64,000 nt of DNA from Chryseobacterium sp. KACC 21268. GTDB lineage: Bacteria > Bacteroidota > Bacteroidia > Flavobacteriales > Weeksellaceae. Numbering within the stretch: position 1 is the stretch's first letter; every line of letters starts with the position of its first letter. Below, piece by piece: positions 38,033-47,560 of the stretch. The DNA lies in NCBI GenBank assembly GCA_028736075.1, contig CP117875.1, positions 372,001 through 436,000 of the forward strand, given 5' to 3'. The notes beneath the pieces are model-generated. The model made no database searches and was not told the origin of the DNA. It saw only the letters and a program-made list of their open reading frames with translations. The position numbers and the translations under genes are program-made.

Positions 38033-38061
38033 AAAATCCCGAAGAAAGTCTTCGGGATTTT
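38033..38061. terminator. Bidirectional terminator
   Basis: AAAATCCCGAAGA (38033-38045) pairs perfectly with TCTTCGGGATTTT (38049-38061) over a 3-base loop. It lies between the second receptor and the converging pckA. Confidence 0.88.
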
Positions 38062-38072
38062 GATTATTAAAA

Positions 38073-39686
38073 TTAATGCTGATGAACTTCTGATAAATTT
38101 GGTCCTGAAGGAATCAAATCACGCGCTTCATCATTATCTGCAAACTGCTCAAAATATTTAATGTATCTCGCAGCCAGATCTTTCGCTTTCTTCTCCCAAT
38201 CAGAATTATTCTCATAAGTATCTCTCGGATCCAAAATATGTTCGGAAACATTCGGAAGAGAAGTCGGGAATTCCAAATTCATAATCGGAACGTGATCCGT
38301 TTCAGCTTTATCAATGCTTCCATCGATGATTGCATCAATGATCGCTCTTGTATCTTTCAGAGAAATTCTTTTTCCTGTTCCGTTCCAGCCAGTATTTACC
38401 AGATAAGCTTTTGCATTGTGTTCCTTCATTTTTCCGATCAAAGTTTTGGAATACATCGTTGGATGAAGTGTCAAAAATGCCTCACCAAATGCCGGAGAAA
38501 AAGACGGCGTTGGTTCTGTGATGCCACGCTCTGTTCCTGCTAATTTGGAAGTATATCCGCAAAGAAAATGGTATTGCGCCTGGCATTCTGTTAAAATTGA
38601 AACTGGAGGCAAAACCCCGAAAGCATCGGCAGAAAGATAAATGATTTTGCTTGCGTGACCAGCTTTGGAAGGCAAAACGATTTTGCTGATATGATAAATG
38701 GGATAAGAAACTCTCGTATTTTCTGTGATAGATCCATCGGTGTAATCTACATTTCCTTCGTCATCGGTCACCACATTTTCTAACAGCGCATCTCTTTTGA
38801 TTGCGCCGTAGATATCCGGTTCTTTTTCTTTGCTAAGGTCGATCACTTTTGCGTAGCATCCACCTTCATAGTTGAATACACCGTTGTTGTCCCAACCGTG
38901 TTCGTCATCACCAATCAAATATCTTTTTGGATCTGCAGAAAGTGTGGTTTTTCCAGTTCCGGAAAGGCCGAAGAAAACAGCCACATCGCCCTTCTCACCA
39001 ACGTTTGCAGAACAATGCATTGAGGCCATTCCTTTCAGCGGAAGGTAATAATTCATAATGGCGAACATTCCTTTTTTCATTTCGCCACCATACCAAGTTC
39101 CGCCGATGATCTGCATTTTCTTGGTCAAATCGAACATTACAAAAACTTCAGAGTTTAATCCGTGTTGTTCCCAATTTGGATTCACAGATTCGGAAGAATT
39201 GATGACTACAAAATCTGGCTCGCCATAATTTTGCAGGTCATAATTGGAAGGACGGATGAACATATTCATCACAAAATGTGCTTGCCAAGCCACTTTGGTC
39301 ACGAATCTTACTTTCAGTCTGGTGTCTTCGTTGGATCCGCAATAAGTATCGACCACATAGATACTTTCGTTGGAAAGATCTTTGGTGACAATGTCTTTCA
39401 GCTCATCAAAAACCTCTACGGAAGTCGGTCGGTTAATGGTTCCGTCCCACCAGATCGTATCCTGCGTAATATTGTCATTCACGATGTATCTATCTTTTGG
39501 AGATCTACCAGTGAAAATGCCTGTTTTTACAGCAACTGCTCCTGATTTGGTCAAAACTCCTTTGGCAAAACCGGAATTTTTCGGATCCATTTCTGCCTGG
39601 AAAATTTCTTCGTAAGTTGGATTGTGGAAGATCTGTTTGGGATTGAAAATGCCCTGACGTTCAAGATAAGATTTTAGCTTGTCCAT
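38073..39686 (-). CDS. pckA: Phosphoenolpyruvate carboxykinase (ATP)
   Basis: Interconverts oxaloacetate and phosphoenolpyruvate with ATP; the gluconeogenic entry step. 537 residues, the usual length. The kinase-1a P-loop [13 protein letters not shown] lies near residue 245, with the kinase-2 metal motif LIGDDEHGW after it, the oxaloacetate-site TGRSPKDRY near residue 60, and [11 protein letters not shown] in the C-terminal part. It is transcribed alone with a -7 element upstream and a terminator shared with the receptor operon. Confidence 0.97.
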   Translation of the reverse strand: MDKLKSYLERQGIFNPKQIFHNPTYEEIFQAEMDPKNSGFAKGVLTKSGAVAVKTGIFTGRSPKDRYIVNDNITQDTIWWDGTINRPTSVEVFDELKDIVTKDLSNESIYVVDTYCGSNEDTRLKVRFVTKVAWQAHFVMNMFIRPSNYDLQNYGEPDFVVINSSESVNPNWEQHGLNSEVFVMFDLTKKMQIIGGTWYGGEMKKGMFAIMNYYLPLKGMASMHCSANVGEKGDVAVFFGLSGTGKTTLSADPKRYLIGDDEHGWDNNGVFNYEGGCYAKVIDLSKEKEPDIYGAIKRDALLENVVTDDEGNVDYTDGSITENTRVSYPIYHISKIVLPSKAGHASKIIYLSADAFGVLPPVSILTECQAQYHFLCGYTSKLAGTERGITEPTPSFSPAFGEAFLTLHPTMYSKTLIGKMKEHNAKAYLVNTGWNGTGKRISLKDTRAIIDAIIDGSIDKAETDHVPIMNLEFPTSLPNVSEHILDPRDTYENNSDWEKKAKDLAARYIKYFEQFADNDEARDLIPSGPNLSEVHQH

Positions 39687-39720
39687 TTTTAATTTTTTTT
39701 GAAGATTAAAGGTGTTGGGA

Positions 39721-39728
39721 CAAATGTA
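39721..39728 (-). promoter_or_regulatory. -7 promoter element for pckA
   Basis: On the minus strand this reads TACATTTG, matching TAnnTTTG, 34 bases before the pckA ATG. No -33 element is seen at the expected spacing. Confidence 0.45.
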
Positions 39729-39804
39729 AAAATATCAGCGAACTATGAAAGTTTTTATTAACTGATTTTCATCAGTTTAAATTTTATTCATAATTAATTA
39801 ACAA

Positions 39805-40707
39805 TCAATTAATTAAATCGCGCCAAGAAAATATTTTATCGAAACCTTGCTGTTTGAAATAGGCTTCATAATCTCCAAATTTGGACGTCAGGACGAAATC
39901 TCCGCCCCAAGCGCCCAAACTTTTGACAAAGCTGGGACAGTTTTGGAAATATTTTTCTTTCACAGTTGGAATTTCGAGAAAATCGGAAAGTTTTTCTTCG
40001 TGCAACGCCATTAATTGCGAAAATTCTTCTAAATCTTTACTTTTAAGAATAGCTTTCGTCAAATTAGAATATTCGTTGATCAAATCCTGAGATTTCGGTT
40101 TTGACTTGTAATGCGAAATTCCATCTCTCGTATCTTGCTTTTGATTGAGGTGGATGAAGATCAAATCATCTCTGAAAATTGGATCGAAAATCACTTTTTC
40201 ATAAACCCTTTCCGGAAAACGACTGTAGAGAATTGCCGACTTTTCTTTCGCCACCGCAACATCGTAACCACTTCCGCCAAGACTTATTTCATTTAAAATA
40301 AATGGATCGATTTCTGCCCATTCTCCAAGATTGCTCATTAAGGTAGAACTGCTTCCCAATCCGAAATCCGATGGAAACTGGAGATTGGTTTTGAGATGAT
40401 AGGATTTATTAGTTTTAAATTTAATCTCAGAAAGTTCCTGCACATTTTTCAAAACTTTCAGGATGAACTCAGACGCTTTTTGATCATTTGTTTTAATGAT
40501 GGTCCAAGTTTTATAATCAATGATGGTTTCCAGCCACAATTGATCTTGATGAAATGCGTTCCAATAGATCGACGATCGCTCATCATTGTCTTCATTAAAA
40601 AAAAACTCTTGTCCTAGCTTTGTGGGAACAGCCAGGACAAGAGCACCATCTACAGCAACATATTCTGAGGTCAGCATCAGCTTTCCGGGTGAAAATATCC
40701 TGTTCAT
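39805..40707 (-). CDS. GYDIA-family GHMP kinase (mevalonate-kinase-like)
   Basis: A 300-residue GHMP-superfamily kinase. It has SPGKLMLTSEYVAVDG at the N-terminus, the ATP loop GLGSSST at 116-122, and GSGYDVA at 145-151, the variant of the GYDIA motif that defines a Bacteroidota-specific group. The group is thought to supply mevalonate kinase activity for isoprenoid synthesis in Flavobacteriia; this is family-level knowledge. It lies 42 bases downstream of fabD and is probably co-transcribed with it. Confidence 0.9.
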   Translation of the reverse strand: MNRIFSPGKLMLTSEYVAVDGALVLAVPTKLGQEFFFNEDNDERSSIYWNAFHQDQLWLETIIDYKTWTIIKTNDQKASEFILKVLKNVQELSEIKFKTNKSYHLKTNLQFPSDFGLGSSSTLMSNLGEWAEIDPFILNEISLGGSGYDVAVAKEKSAILYSRFPERVYEKVIFDPIFRDDLIFIHLNQKQDTRDGISHYKSKPKSQDLINEYSNLTKAILKSKDLEEFSQLMALHEEKLSDFLEIPTVKEKYFQNCPSFVKSLGAWGGDFVLTSKFGDYEAYFKQQGFDKIFSWRDLIN

Positions 40708-40749
40708 TTATGGAAATTTTATTTTTAATAATATCAGATCGTCCGAAAT

Positions 40750-41625
40750 TTACATCGCAGAAGATGCAGAAACTTCAGAATTGATTTTCTTAATCAAACC
40801 TTGAAGTGTTTTTCCAGGTCCAACTTCGATGAAATTACTTGCGCCGTCTTTGATCATATTCTGCACACTTTGAGTCCACTTTACCGGGCCAGTCAATTGT
40901 GCGATCAGGTTTTTCTTAATTTCTTCCGGATCAGTCACAGCCGTTGTGGTAATATTTTGATAGACCGGAAGGCTTGCCTTTCTGAATTTCGTATTCTCAA
41001 TAGCAGTTGCCAATCTATCTTGAGCCGGCATCATCAAAGGTGAGTGGAAAGCGCCATTTACAGGCAAGATCAAAGCTCTTTTTGCGCCAGCAGCTTTCAA
41101 TGCTTCACAAGCTTTTTCCACGGCAACAGTTTCGCCAGAAATCACCAATTGTCCAGGACAGTTGTAATTGGCAGGAACCACGATTCCTTCTATCTCAGCG
41201 CAAATCTCCTCTACTTTGGAATCTTCAAGACCAAGAATTGCAGCCATAGAACTTGGATTGATGTCGCAAGCCATTTGCATTGCTTGGGCTCTTTCGTAAA
41301 CTAACTTCAGTCCGTCTTCAAAAGACAAAACACCGTTTGCCACCAAAGCGGAAAATTCCCCCAAAGAGTGCCCTGCAACCATCTCTGCGCCCAACCCATT
41401 GGCAACTTTCACTGTTGCTACAGAATGTAAAAATATCGCAGGCTGGGTAACGCTGGTTTTTTTGAGGTCTTCATCTGTTCCATTGAACATTGTAGAAACA
41501 AGGTCGAAACCAAGAATCTCATTGGCAGAATCCATCAAGTCTTTCACATCTTTTCGGGAATCGTACAATTCTTTTCCCATTCCTACATATTGTGAACCCT
41601 GACCAGGAAATACAAGTGCTTTCAT
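40750..41625 (-). CDS. fabD: Malonyl-CoA:ACP transacylase
   Basis: Loads malonyl groups onto acyl carrier protein for fatty-acid synthesis. 291 residues: FPGQGSQYVGMG at the N-terminus, nucleophile S87 in GHSLGE, H195 in NGAFHSPLM, and the C-terminal EVGPGKTLQGLIKKI. No other fab gene is adjacent; the next gene is the GHMP kinase. The upstream 129 bases are AT-rich with several ATGATAAATGAT-like short repeats and no strong promoter match. Confidence 0.96.
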   Translation of the reverse strand: MKALVFPGQGSQYVGMGKELYDSRKDVKDLMDSANEILGFDLVSTMFNGTDEDLKKTSVTQPAIFLHSVATVKVANGLGAEMVAGHSLGEFSALVANGVLSFEDGLKLVYERAQAMQMACDINPSSMAAILGLEDSKVEEICAEIEGIVVPANYNCPGQLVISGETVAVEKACEALKAAGAKRALILPVNGAFHSPLMMPAQDRLATAIENTKFRKASLPVYQNITTTAVTDPEEIKKNLIAQLTGPVKWTQSVQNMIKDGASNFIEVGPGKTLQGLIKKINSEVSASSAM

Positions 41626-41754
41626 ATATTTTTATAAATGATAATTGATGAATGATAAATGATTATTTCATCAATGTTTTAAATTTTATTTTAATATTAA
41701 TTTTGAGATTACGAATCCTGAATCGTCTATCATTCATCGTTTATCAACTACAAT

Positions 41755-43767
41755 CTACTGCATCAATCTTACGACTCTGTAACCGTTGTTGATGTACGCA
41801 CCGTTTGGTTTCGCTTTTACAAATTCGAATTTTGTTGCGAGTTGCGTCTGTGATTTATTGATCTGTTTAAAAATTTCTCCTTTTTTGTTTTCTCTTGTCA
41901 GCATATCATTCATCACATCAAAACCGATCACGGCATATTTGGATGGTGCTTTGCAATATTTTGATTTGTAGGCGGCAAGAATTTCTTTTTCAAAATCGCC
42001 GTCGTAGTTGATTTTTCTGTCCATCAGATAAACCAGACTTGTCTTGGAAAGATCATCTACGTTTTTCTCAAAACTTGGGCTGTAGAACATACTGAAAGTT
42101 TTCACACCATCTGTCTGTTTTCCTAGGGCGATAATTTTGGAAGCAAATGCACTTCCTGCAGAATCATCGTCATCTGCCAAAATTGCGATCACAGGTACAG
42201 ATTGTCCTGTCATCATATTATTTTCTAATTGAATTTCATTGGATGAATTGACGATCACAATATTCGCTTTTGCTAAAGATTTTTCCAAACCAGCTTTAAT
42301 AGCGTTGGCATTTGCTTTAGAATTATCCGCGACAATGTAAATTTTCTGATCCTGATAAACCTGAGAAACTTCTTTCACAATTCTGTCTGAATACACGGAG
42401 TTTTCTGTCTCAACGATAATCAAATTATTATAATCAAAAAGATCCGGAGAATTCGCAAATGGTGCGACTACAGGAATACTTTTTTGTTTTACATAATTAA
42501 GGACTTCCAAAATACTTGATTTGAAAAAAGGTCCAACAATCAGATCCGTATTATCTTGGTTGATTTGTGAAAGACTATTTTTAAAAGTCACTTCATTTCC
42601 AGCATCAACGACTTTAATATCCAGTTTCTGTCCTGATTTTGCATTTCTTTCTGCCGCTAATTTTGCACCAGTCAGAAAATCCATAGACATTGTTCTGTAT
42701 TTTGCATCATTCGCATCAAATCCGAAAGGCAACATTAAAACAACGCTCAAAACATCGCCCGCTTTTTTGGAGTACATCGGATCTTGTTTCTTGATCTTTA
42801 AAGTCATTCCGGCTTTCAAACCACCAGAAAGACTTGGATTAAGCGTAATCAATTGATCCAAAGTCACATTGAAATGGTTCATAATGCTAAACATTGTGTC
42901 ACCACTTTGAACCGTGTAAGTCACGTAATCGTCCTCTGAAGTTGAAGTATTTCCAGAAGCGGAAGACGTAGCATTTGGCGCTGAAGTTTGCGTGGTAGTA
43001 ACCGTTTTCGTCACTGGAGCCGAAGTAGAACTATTTTGAGAATTATCTTCAACATTGATCGCATTGGATTCTGACCCAGAAACTCTAATCGATTCTCCTG
43101 GTTTCAGACCTGCAGCTTCCAAGCCGGGATTAAGTGCAAACAATTGCTTTTGCGTCAGGTTGAACTGTCTAGAAATTTTATAATAATTGTCTTTTGTTTG
43201 GACAACATACATTCCTTTTGCAGATTCTGAAGCAACAGTTTCTGTTTTCGTAACTGTTTTTACGTCTGGTGTTTTTTCTACTGCAGGCGATGTTTGCGCA
43301 ACAGCTGACGAAGAAGAATCACCATATTGCTGGATATTATCCAAAGGCAAAGTGATTTTATCACCGATTTTCAGATTTGAATCCAACTGTGGATTTAGTT
43401 TTCTGAGGTCAGCTTCTGAGATTTTGTATTGTTTTGTGATGCCGTAAACTGTTTGCTTTGGCTGCAAAGTAATCGTTCCGGTTTTACCAGAAACAGTTCC
43501 GGAATTTGCTGGTGCAACTTTAACTGGCGTTGCGGTTGTAGTATAGGTTTTAGTCGAGCTTCCAGTTTTAGCAACTACCAAAACATCCCCGATCTTCAAA
43601 CCACTATCCTTTTTGGACGGGTTCAGTTTGTACAGTTCATCGATGGACAATCCGTACTGCTTGGAAATCCCGTAAGGTGTTTCCTTTGGAGCAACGGTGT
43701 GCGTTTTCTGTGCTGAAAGGCCTAAAAAGGCAGCTACTGCGGATAAAATGAAAATTTTGTTTATCAT
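41755..43767 (-). CDS. Four LysM domains fused to a periplasmic-binding-protein-like domain
   Basis: A 670-residue exported protein. After a signal peptide (IFILSAVAAFLGLSAQ) come four LysM units at about residues 20-65, 98-142, 190-232 and 283-327 (for example TVYGITKQYKISEADLRKLN and GDTMFSIMNHFNVTLDQLI) joined by Ser/Thr-rich linkers. Residues about 340-670 resemble a type 1 periplasmic binding protein (LIVGPFFKSSILEVLNYV, IPVVAPFANSPDLF, YAVIGFDVMNDMLTR), as in Leu/Ile/Val-binding proteins. LysM would hold it on peptidoglycan; the ligand is unknown. It follows bshC by 37 bases. Confidence 0.9.
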   Translation of the reverse strand: MINKIFILSAVAAFLGLSAQKTHTVAPKETPYGISKQYGLSIDELYKLNPSKKDSGLKIGDVLVVAKTGSSTKTYTTTATPVKVAPANSGTVSGKTGTITLQPKQTVYGITKQYKISEADLRKLNPQLDSNLKIGDKITLPLDNIQQYGDSSSSAVAQTSPAVEKTPDVKTVTKTETVASESAKGMYVVQTKDNYYKISRQFNLTQKQLFALNPGLEAAGLKPGESIRVSGSESNAINVEDNSQNSSTSAPVTKTVTTTQTSAPNATSSASGNTSTSEDDYVTYTVQSGDTMFSIMNHFNVTLDQLITLNPSLSGGLKAGMTLKIKKQDPMYSKKAGDVLSVVLMLPFGFDANDAKYRTMSMDFLTGAKLAAERNAKSGQKLDIKVVDAGNEVTFKNSLSQINQDNTDLIVGPFFKSSILEVLNYVKQKSIPVVAPFANSPDLFDYNNLIIVETENSVYSDRIVKEVSQVYQDQKIYIVADNSKANANAIKAGLEKSLAKANIVIVNSSNEIQLENNMMTGQSVPVIAILADDDDSAGSAFASKIIALGKQTDGVKTFSMFYSPSFEKNVDDLSKTSLVYLMDRKINYDGDFEKEILAAYKSKYCKAPSKYAVIGFDVMNDMLTRENKKGEIFKQINKSQTQLATKFEFVKAKPNGAYINNGYRVVRLMQ

Positions 43768-43804
43768 TCTTTTTTAATAATGATACAAAAATAATGCTTT
43801 CAGA

Positions 43805-45379
43805 TTAAATGGGCGAAATTATTAATTCGGATTTTTGAACATTCATTTTTTGGTAGCTTTCGTCGATCCATTCTTTGCCCAGATCGGCGTAGAACACACT
43901 GAAATTGAAAACCCGCTCTTGCCAGTTTCCGCCTGGATGAACTTTCAGAAATAAACTTTGCATCTGGTCAAAGCGTTCCGACTGTTTTGTTTTTTCGGCT
44001 TTCAGAAGGCGTTTTTGCATTCTTTTGAAAGATTTCAGTTGTCGGGTTTCCTCTGCTTCTACAAGATTCAAGAATGTTTTTTCTGTTTCGGAAGCTTTGT
44101 TTTTAAGTTCTGAAAATGAGCTGATCAATTGAAGTTCTTTTTGTGTCAGAAGTAGTTTGATATCGTTGTTCTCCAGAATTTTTTGATTCAATACTTCGGC
44201 GAAGTTTTCGAAGAAGTTTTCTATTTCCAACCCTGAGTTTTCAATTTTCTTAAACGTTTTTTCTTCGAGGAAAAGCATTGAGTTTCTCGGAATCAAAATC
44301 GGAAAAGGAAGATTGATGGATTCGAAGTGATCTTTCAACTCGATCCAATACATAACTTCTGCATTCCCGCCAACGTAAGCGAGATTGGGCAAAACTGATT
44401 CCTGATAAGCCGGACGCAGAACTGCATTGGGGCTGAATCTCTCGGGATGAATTTCCAGTTCATTTAGGATTTCTTCTTGAGTGAATTTCAAATCGGTGTC
44501 GAGAATTTGATATTCATCATTGATCTTCTCGATTCGGTTTCTGGTTTCTGAAAGATAGAACAAATTGATCTCTCTTGGATTGACCTGAACTTTGTGATAT
44601 TCTTTTTCCAGAAATTCTCTCTGCGTTTTTGTGGTTTCGAAAAGTTGATTGGCCAACAATTCCTTCTTGAAAATATCTTTGACCTGAGATTTCAATTCTT
44701 TTGAATTCCCGTCAATCGTCAGCAAACCGTAATCTGCAAACAATTGATTCACCAAATATCGAATCGCTTGCGTGTGGGAATTTCCTTTCTTGTACGCATT
44801 TTTGACCCAAAGGATCAATTCGGTTCCGTAGAGATGGTCTTTGAATTCTTTTTCGAATTCCTGAATGAAATATTGGTCTTCAATCTTGATATTTCCGACA
44901 TCGCCACCAGAATTGCCTTTGATCTCGTAATAATGTTCTCGAGTTTTGAAATGGTCGATCTCCTCAAAATCGTGGTCTTCTGTGGCCATCCAAAAAATGG
45001 GAACGAAGTTGTGATGCGGGAAATTAGATTTTAGGAACTCTGCGGTTTTGATGGTCTGCAAAATCTTGTAAACAAAGAAAACCGGTCCTGTGAAAAGATT
45101 GAGTTGATGTCCTGTTGTGATTGTGAATGTATTGCTTTTCTTCAGAGAGAAAAGATATTCCAATTGTTTGGGTGACAATTGCGATTCTTGATTTTGTGAA
45201 AAGATGGTGTTGTAAAGAACTTCCCTTTTCTCATCGGAGAATGAATTTTGTTTTTCAGCAATTTGAATTTTGAAGTTTTCCAGGTCAAAAATTTTTTTCT
45301 GAAATCCGTCCAGTTTTTTTCCTAAAAAATCTTTGATGAGTTTTGGAATACTGTTTATATTTTCGAAATCAATCGTCAT
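43805..45379 (-). CDS. bshC: Bacillithiol biosynthesis cysteine-adding enzyme BshC
   Basis: Adds cysteine to glucosaminyl-malate, the last step of bacillithiol synthesis. 524 residues. TTGHQLNLFTGPVFFVYKI near residue 95, VPIFWMATEDHDFEEID near 130, and the late PGGNWQERVFN motif match BshC; a long coiled coil lies at about 405-470. bshA and bshB are not in the window. Bacillithiol production is known in several Bacteroidota. A structured intergenic element lies before the gene, and a LysM-fusion gene follows. Confidence 0.94.
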   Translation of the reverse strand: MTIDFENINSIPKLIKDFLGKKLDGFQKKIFDLENFKIQIAEKQNSFSDEKREVLYNTIFSQNQESQLSPKQLEYLFSLKKSNTFTITTGHQLNLFTGPVFFVYKILQTIKTAEFLKSNFPHHNFVPIFWMATEDHDFEEIDHFKTREHYYEIKGNSGGDVGNIKIEDQYFIQEFEKEFKDHLYGTELILWVKNAYKKGNSHTQAIRYLVNQLFADYGLLTIDGNSKELKSQVKDIFKKELLANQLFETTKTQREFLEKEYHKVQVNPREINLFYLSETRNRIEKINDEYQILDTDLKFTQEEILNELEIHPERFSPNAVLRPAYQESVLPNLAYVGGNAEVMYWIELKDHFESINLPFPILIPRNSMLFLEEKTFKKIENSGLEIENFFENFAEVLNQKILENNDIKLLLTQKELQLISSFSELKNKASETEKTFLNLVEAEETRQLKSFKRMQKRLLKAEKTKQSERFDQMQSLFLKVHPGGNWQERVFNFSVFYADLGKEWIDESYQKMNVQKSELIISPI

Positions 45380-45380
45380 T

Positions 45381-45412
45381 TTGGTTGGTGGTTGTTGGTT
45401 GATGGTTGATTG
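45381..45412 (+). repeat. TTGGTTG-type simple repeat
   Basis: A short imperfect run of TTGGTTG/GTTGATG units in the gap between porin and bshC genes. Such G/T-rich runs are common between flavobacterial genes and carry no ORF of interest. Confidence 0.6.
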
Positions 45413-45449
45413 TTCTTTCTGATGACAAATCTTCTTTTATACTGAAACT

Positions 45450-45531
45450 GCAGCCCGACTTGAGTGGAAATCCTTTTTGTTGCTGGAAAAGCAAGGCAAA
45501 AAGATTGGGAACGGAAGGCGGAAATAGCTGC
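45450..45531 (+). ncRNA. Structured intergenic element, candidate dispersed RNA/repeat family
   Basis: An 82-base block with strong potential structure. An inner stem pairs CTTTTTG (45473-45479) with CAAAAAG (45497-45503), topped by TTGCT (45480-45484) with AGCAA (45490-45494) over a GGAAA loop; the outer ends GCAGC (45450-45454) and GCTGC (45527-45531) also pair. The flanks GTGGAAATCC and AACGGAAGGCGGAAATAGC closely resemble an element I recall as recurring between genes of Flavobacterium and Chryseobacterium. It may belong to the Flavo-1 RNA family, but I could not test that. It covers the only ORF in this gap, which I therefore do not call. Confidence 0.55.
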
Positions 45532-45541
45532 CATAATTAAA

Positions 45542-47464
45542 TTAATGGAAAAGATACCAGACAACGCCCAGATTGAGCCTGAAATCGTAGATCGGATAAT
45601 TGGGTGAGGTGAAAGATTTGTTCTGCATAAAGGTTTGATTGATGTGCTGACCTTCTATATAGAAAAACATCCTTTTGACCCTCATATTGAAATAAACGTC
45701 CGCAATAGGCTGTCCACCAATTGCATATGAGTTGGTTCCGGGCAAAATATATTCGTTCAATATTGGAGAATATTCTCTGGAATCGAATTTTGTGAAGTAG
45801 TACAACTTGACACCGACTTGCACTTCAGCTGCTTTTTTGAAGGCTGGCGCTTGGTAGAACAGATTGATCCTTCCAATGAAATCCGGCATTGGCAAAAGTG
45901 CCTGATTGCTCAAGGCTTTTTGGAAAAGAACTTTTCCGTTCAGGTTGAATTTGCCATATTTCACGGTGCTTTCTCCTCCGATCTGGGAAATATTGAGTGC
46001 TGATGAACTCTGCTGCGGTTTTGAAAGGTTATCGAAATAGGTGTAATTATCTATCTTGAAGAAATCTACAAACACCTTCGTATCAAACCATTTTGCCAAT
46101 CTTACTGTTCCTCCAAGCTGAGTTACAACTTCGTTATTAGGATTTTGAAGATAATAATTGTGTTCAACGTAATGTGACGAGTTCACCAAATAATTGAAGC
46201 TTGGATAAGCCGACTGGAAATTGATGCGGCCTTCTACCAAATAATCTTTGATCGGCTCGAAGACCAATTGATTTGTGGTCTTGATGTAGTCGCCAAACTC
46301 TGAACCTTTGGAAATTTCCAGGAATGACTTTAGCTGGATCTTGTCTAATAATTTAATTTGCAAATTACCAACTGCACCAATTCTTTGTTCTTTGAAATAG
46401 CCTGGTATATTGAGTATTGGATACGCATTTTTATTTCCAAACACCAAATATTGATGGCGGAAACCAGCATCCAATTTAAATTTCTCGTTGTCCCAAAGCA
46501 AGCTGAATGTATTGCTCAGATTGTTGGTGAATTTTTTATTATAAAGTGGAAAATTGGTAATGTTTTCGGATTGAAAAAAATCTGTGTCTGCAGCAGTTTC
46601 GTTAAAATAATATTTGTTTCCTTGATGAAAAATGGTATGTCTCAGTTTGAAAGGATATTTTGCCGGATCAAAAGGTGAAAACTCCTGGCTGAAGTAATAA
46701 CGCCTGTAAGAATAACGCGACTCCACGCCTTCGAGATTGGTTTCGATGTTCTGTCTGTTGTTGAATCTGGAATCTCCGCTGAGGAAAACATCCATATCGG
46801 CAATCCCGCCATTTTCCTGATTGTTGACATTTTGATGAATGTAATGCGCGTATGCTACATATTTTTCATTTGGTGAGGTGTAGTTCCCACTGAAAATCGT
46901 GTTGTTGCTGGACGCCAAACTGTTTCGATAAAGACCTTGCGATCTAAGTCCCATATATTCCAGCGCAAAGTTGAAATTCTTTCCAACATTCTGCGTGTAG
47001 GTGGTTTGCAGCTGTCCACCATTTCTCATCGCATTGTTGTAGAAGAAGGTGGTGGTTGGCGTTTTGACATCGTAGTAGTTGATGTCATTTTCGCCTTTGA
47101 TGTAGAAGGATTTATTTTCTGGCAGCAGCGTCAAGTTCTGCTCAGCATTTTTTTCGTAGACCAAATTCTGAAATCCTGACCCGATATTAGATGCCGGAAT
47201 TTTCCCAAAATTATCTTTTTTGTTGTACTGCGTCGCAATATAGGACCGCTCGATGGTGAAAGTGGTATCATAGATCTTCTTCTCAGAAAATCTGGTTTTT
47301 ACCAAATAATCATTGATCGTGGGTTTGTAGATCTCTAAAGAATCTTTCTCTCCAGAATCCACTTTGAGGGTATCAGAAGAAATCGTGTTGGAATCTGTTT
47401 TGTTGACCTGTTGCCCGTTTATAAGAACACTAAAAACAAACGACAGTACTAATAAATATTTCAT
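45542..47464 (-). CDS. Putative porin, outer-membrane beta-barrel
   Basis: A 640-residue outer-membrane protein with a signal peptide (LLVLSFVFSVLINGQQ). An N-terminal segment has IYKPTINDYLVKTRFSEKKIYDTTFT, then a long series of amphipathic beta strands (YRRYYFSQEFSPF, KYPFKLRHTIFHQG) ends in FRLNLGVVWYLFH, whose aromatic end suits BAM recognition. It matches the Bacteroidota putative-porin family (Porin_10 type). Cargo is unknown. A -7 element (minus-strand TATTTTTG, 47488 down to 47481) lies 17 bases before its ATG. Confidence 0.87.
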   Translation of the reverse strand: MKYLLVLSFVFSVLINGQQVNKTDSNTISSDTLKVDSGEKDSLEIYKPTINDYLVKTRFSEKKIYDTTFTIERSYIATQYNKKDNFGKIPASNIGSGFQNLVYEKNAEQNLTLLPENKSFYIKGENDINYYDVKTPTTTFFYNNAMRNGGQLQTTYTQNVGKNFNFALEYMGLRSQGLYRNSLASSNNTIFSGNYTSPNEKYVAYAHYIHQNVNNQENGGIADMDVFLSGDSRFNNRQNIETNLEGVESRYSYRRYYFSQEFSPFDPAKYPFKLRHTIFHQGNKYYFNETAADTDFFQSENITNFPLYNKKFTNNLSNTFSLLWDNEKFKLDAGFRHQYLVFGNKNAYPILNIPGYFKEQRIGAVGNLQIKLLDKIQLKSFLEISKGSEFGDYIKTTNQLVFEPIKDYLVEGRINFQSAYPSFNYLVNSSHYVEHNYYLQNPNNEVVTQLGGTVRLAKWFDTKVFVDFFKIDNYTYFDNLSKPQQSSSALNISQIGGESTVKYGKFNLNGKVLFQKALSNQALLPMPDFIGRINLFYQAPAFKKAAEVQVGVKLYYFTKFDSREYSPILNEYILPGTNSYAIGGQPIADVYFNMRVKRMFFYIEGQHINQTFMQNKSFTSPNYPIYDFRLNLGVVWYLFH

Positions 47465-47509
47465 CGAGGAAATTTGAGTACAAAAATACTAATTAAACTT
47501 AAATAAAAA

Positions 47510-47539
47510 ATCCCGTCTCATTATAAAACGAGACGGGAT
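47510..47539 (-). terminator. Terminator of the T9SS beta-propeller gene
   Basis: ATCCCGTCTC (47510-47519) pairs perfectly with GAGACGGGAT (47530-47539) over a 10-base loop, with a T-run after it on the minus strand. Confidence 0.88.
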
Positions 47540-47560
47540 CATATTTAAAAATAATGTTGA

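Noticed and set aside
45376-45564. A 62-codon minus-strand ORF overlapping bshC and the porin gene
   Set aside because: It runs through the structured repeat and the TTGGTTG simple repeat, has a low-complexity end (NNQPSTNNHQPK), and overlaps the porin start; it shows no domain.
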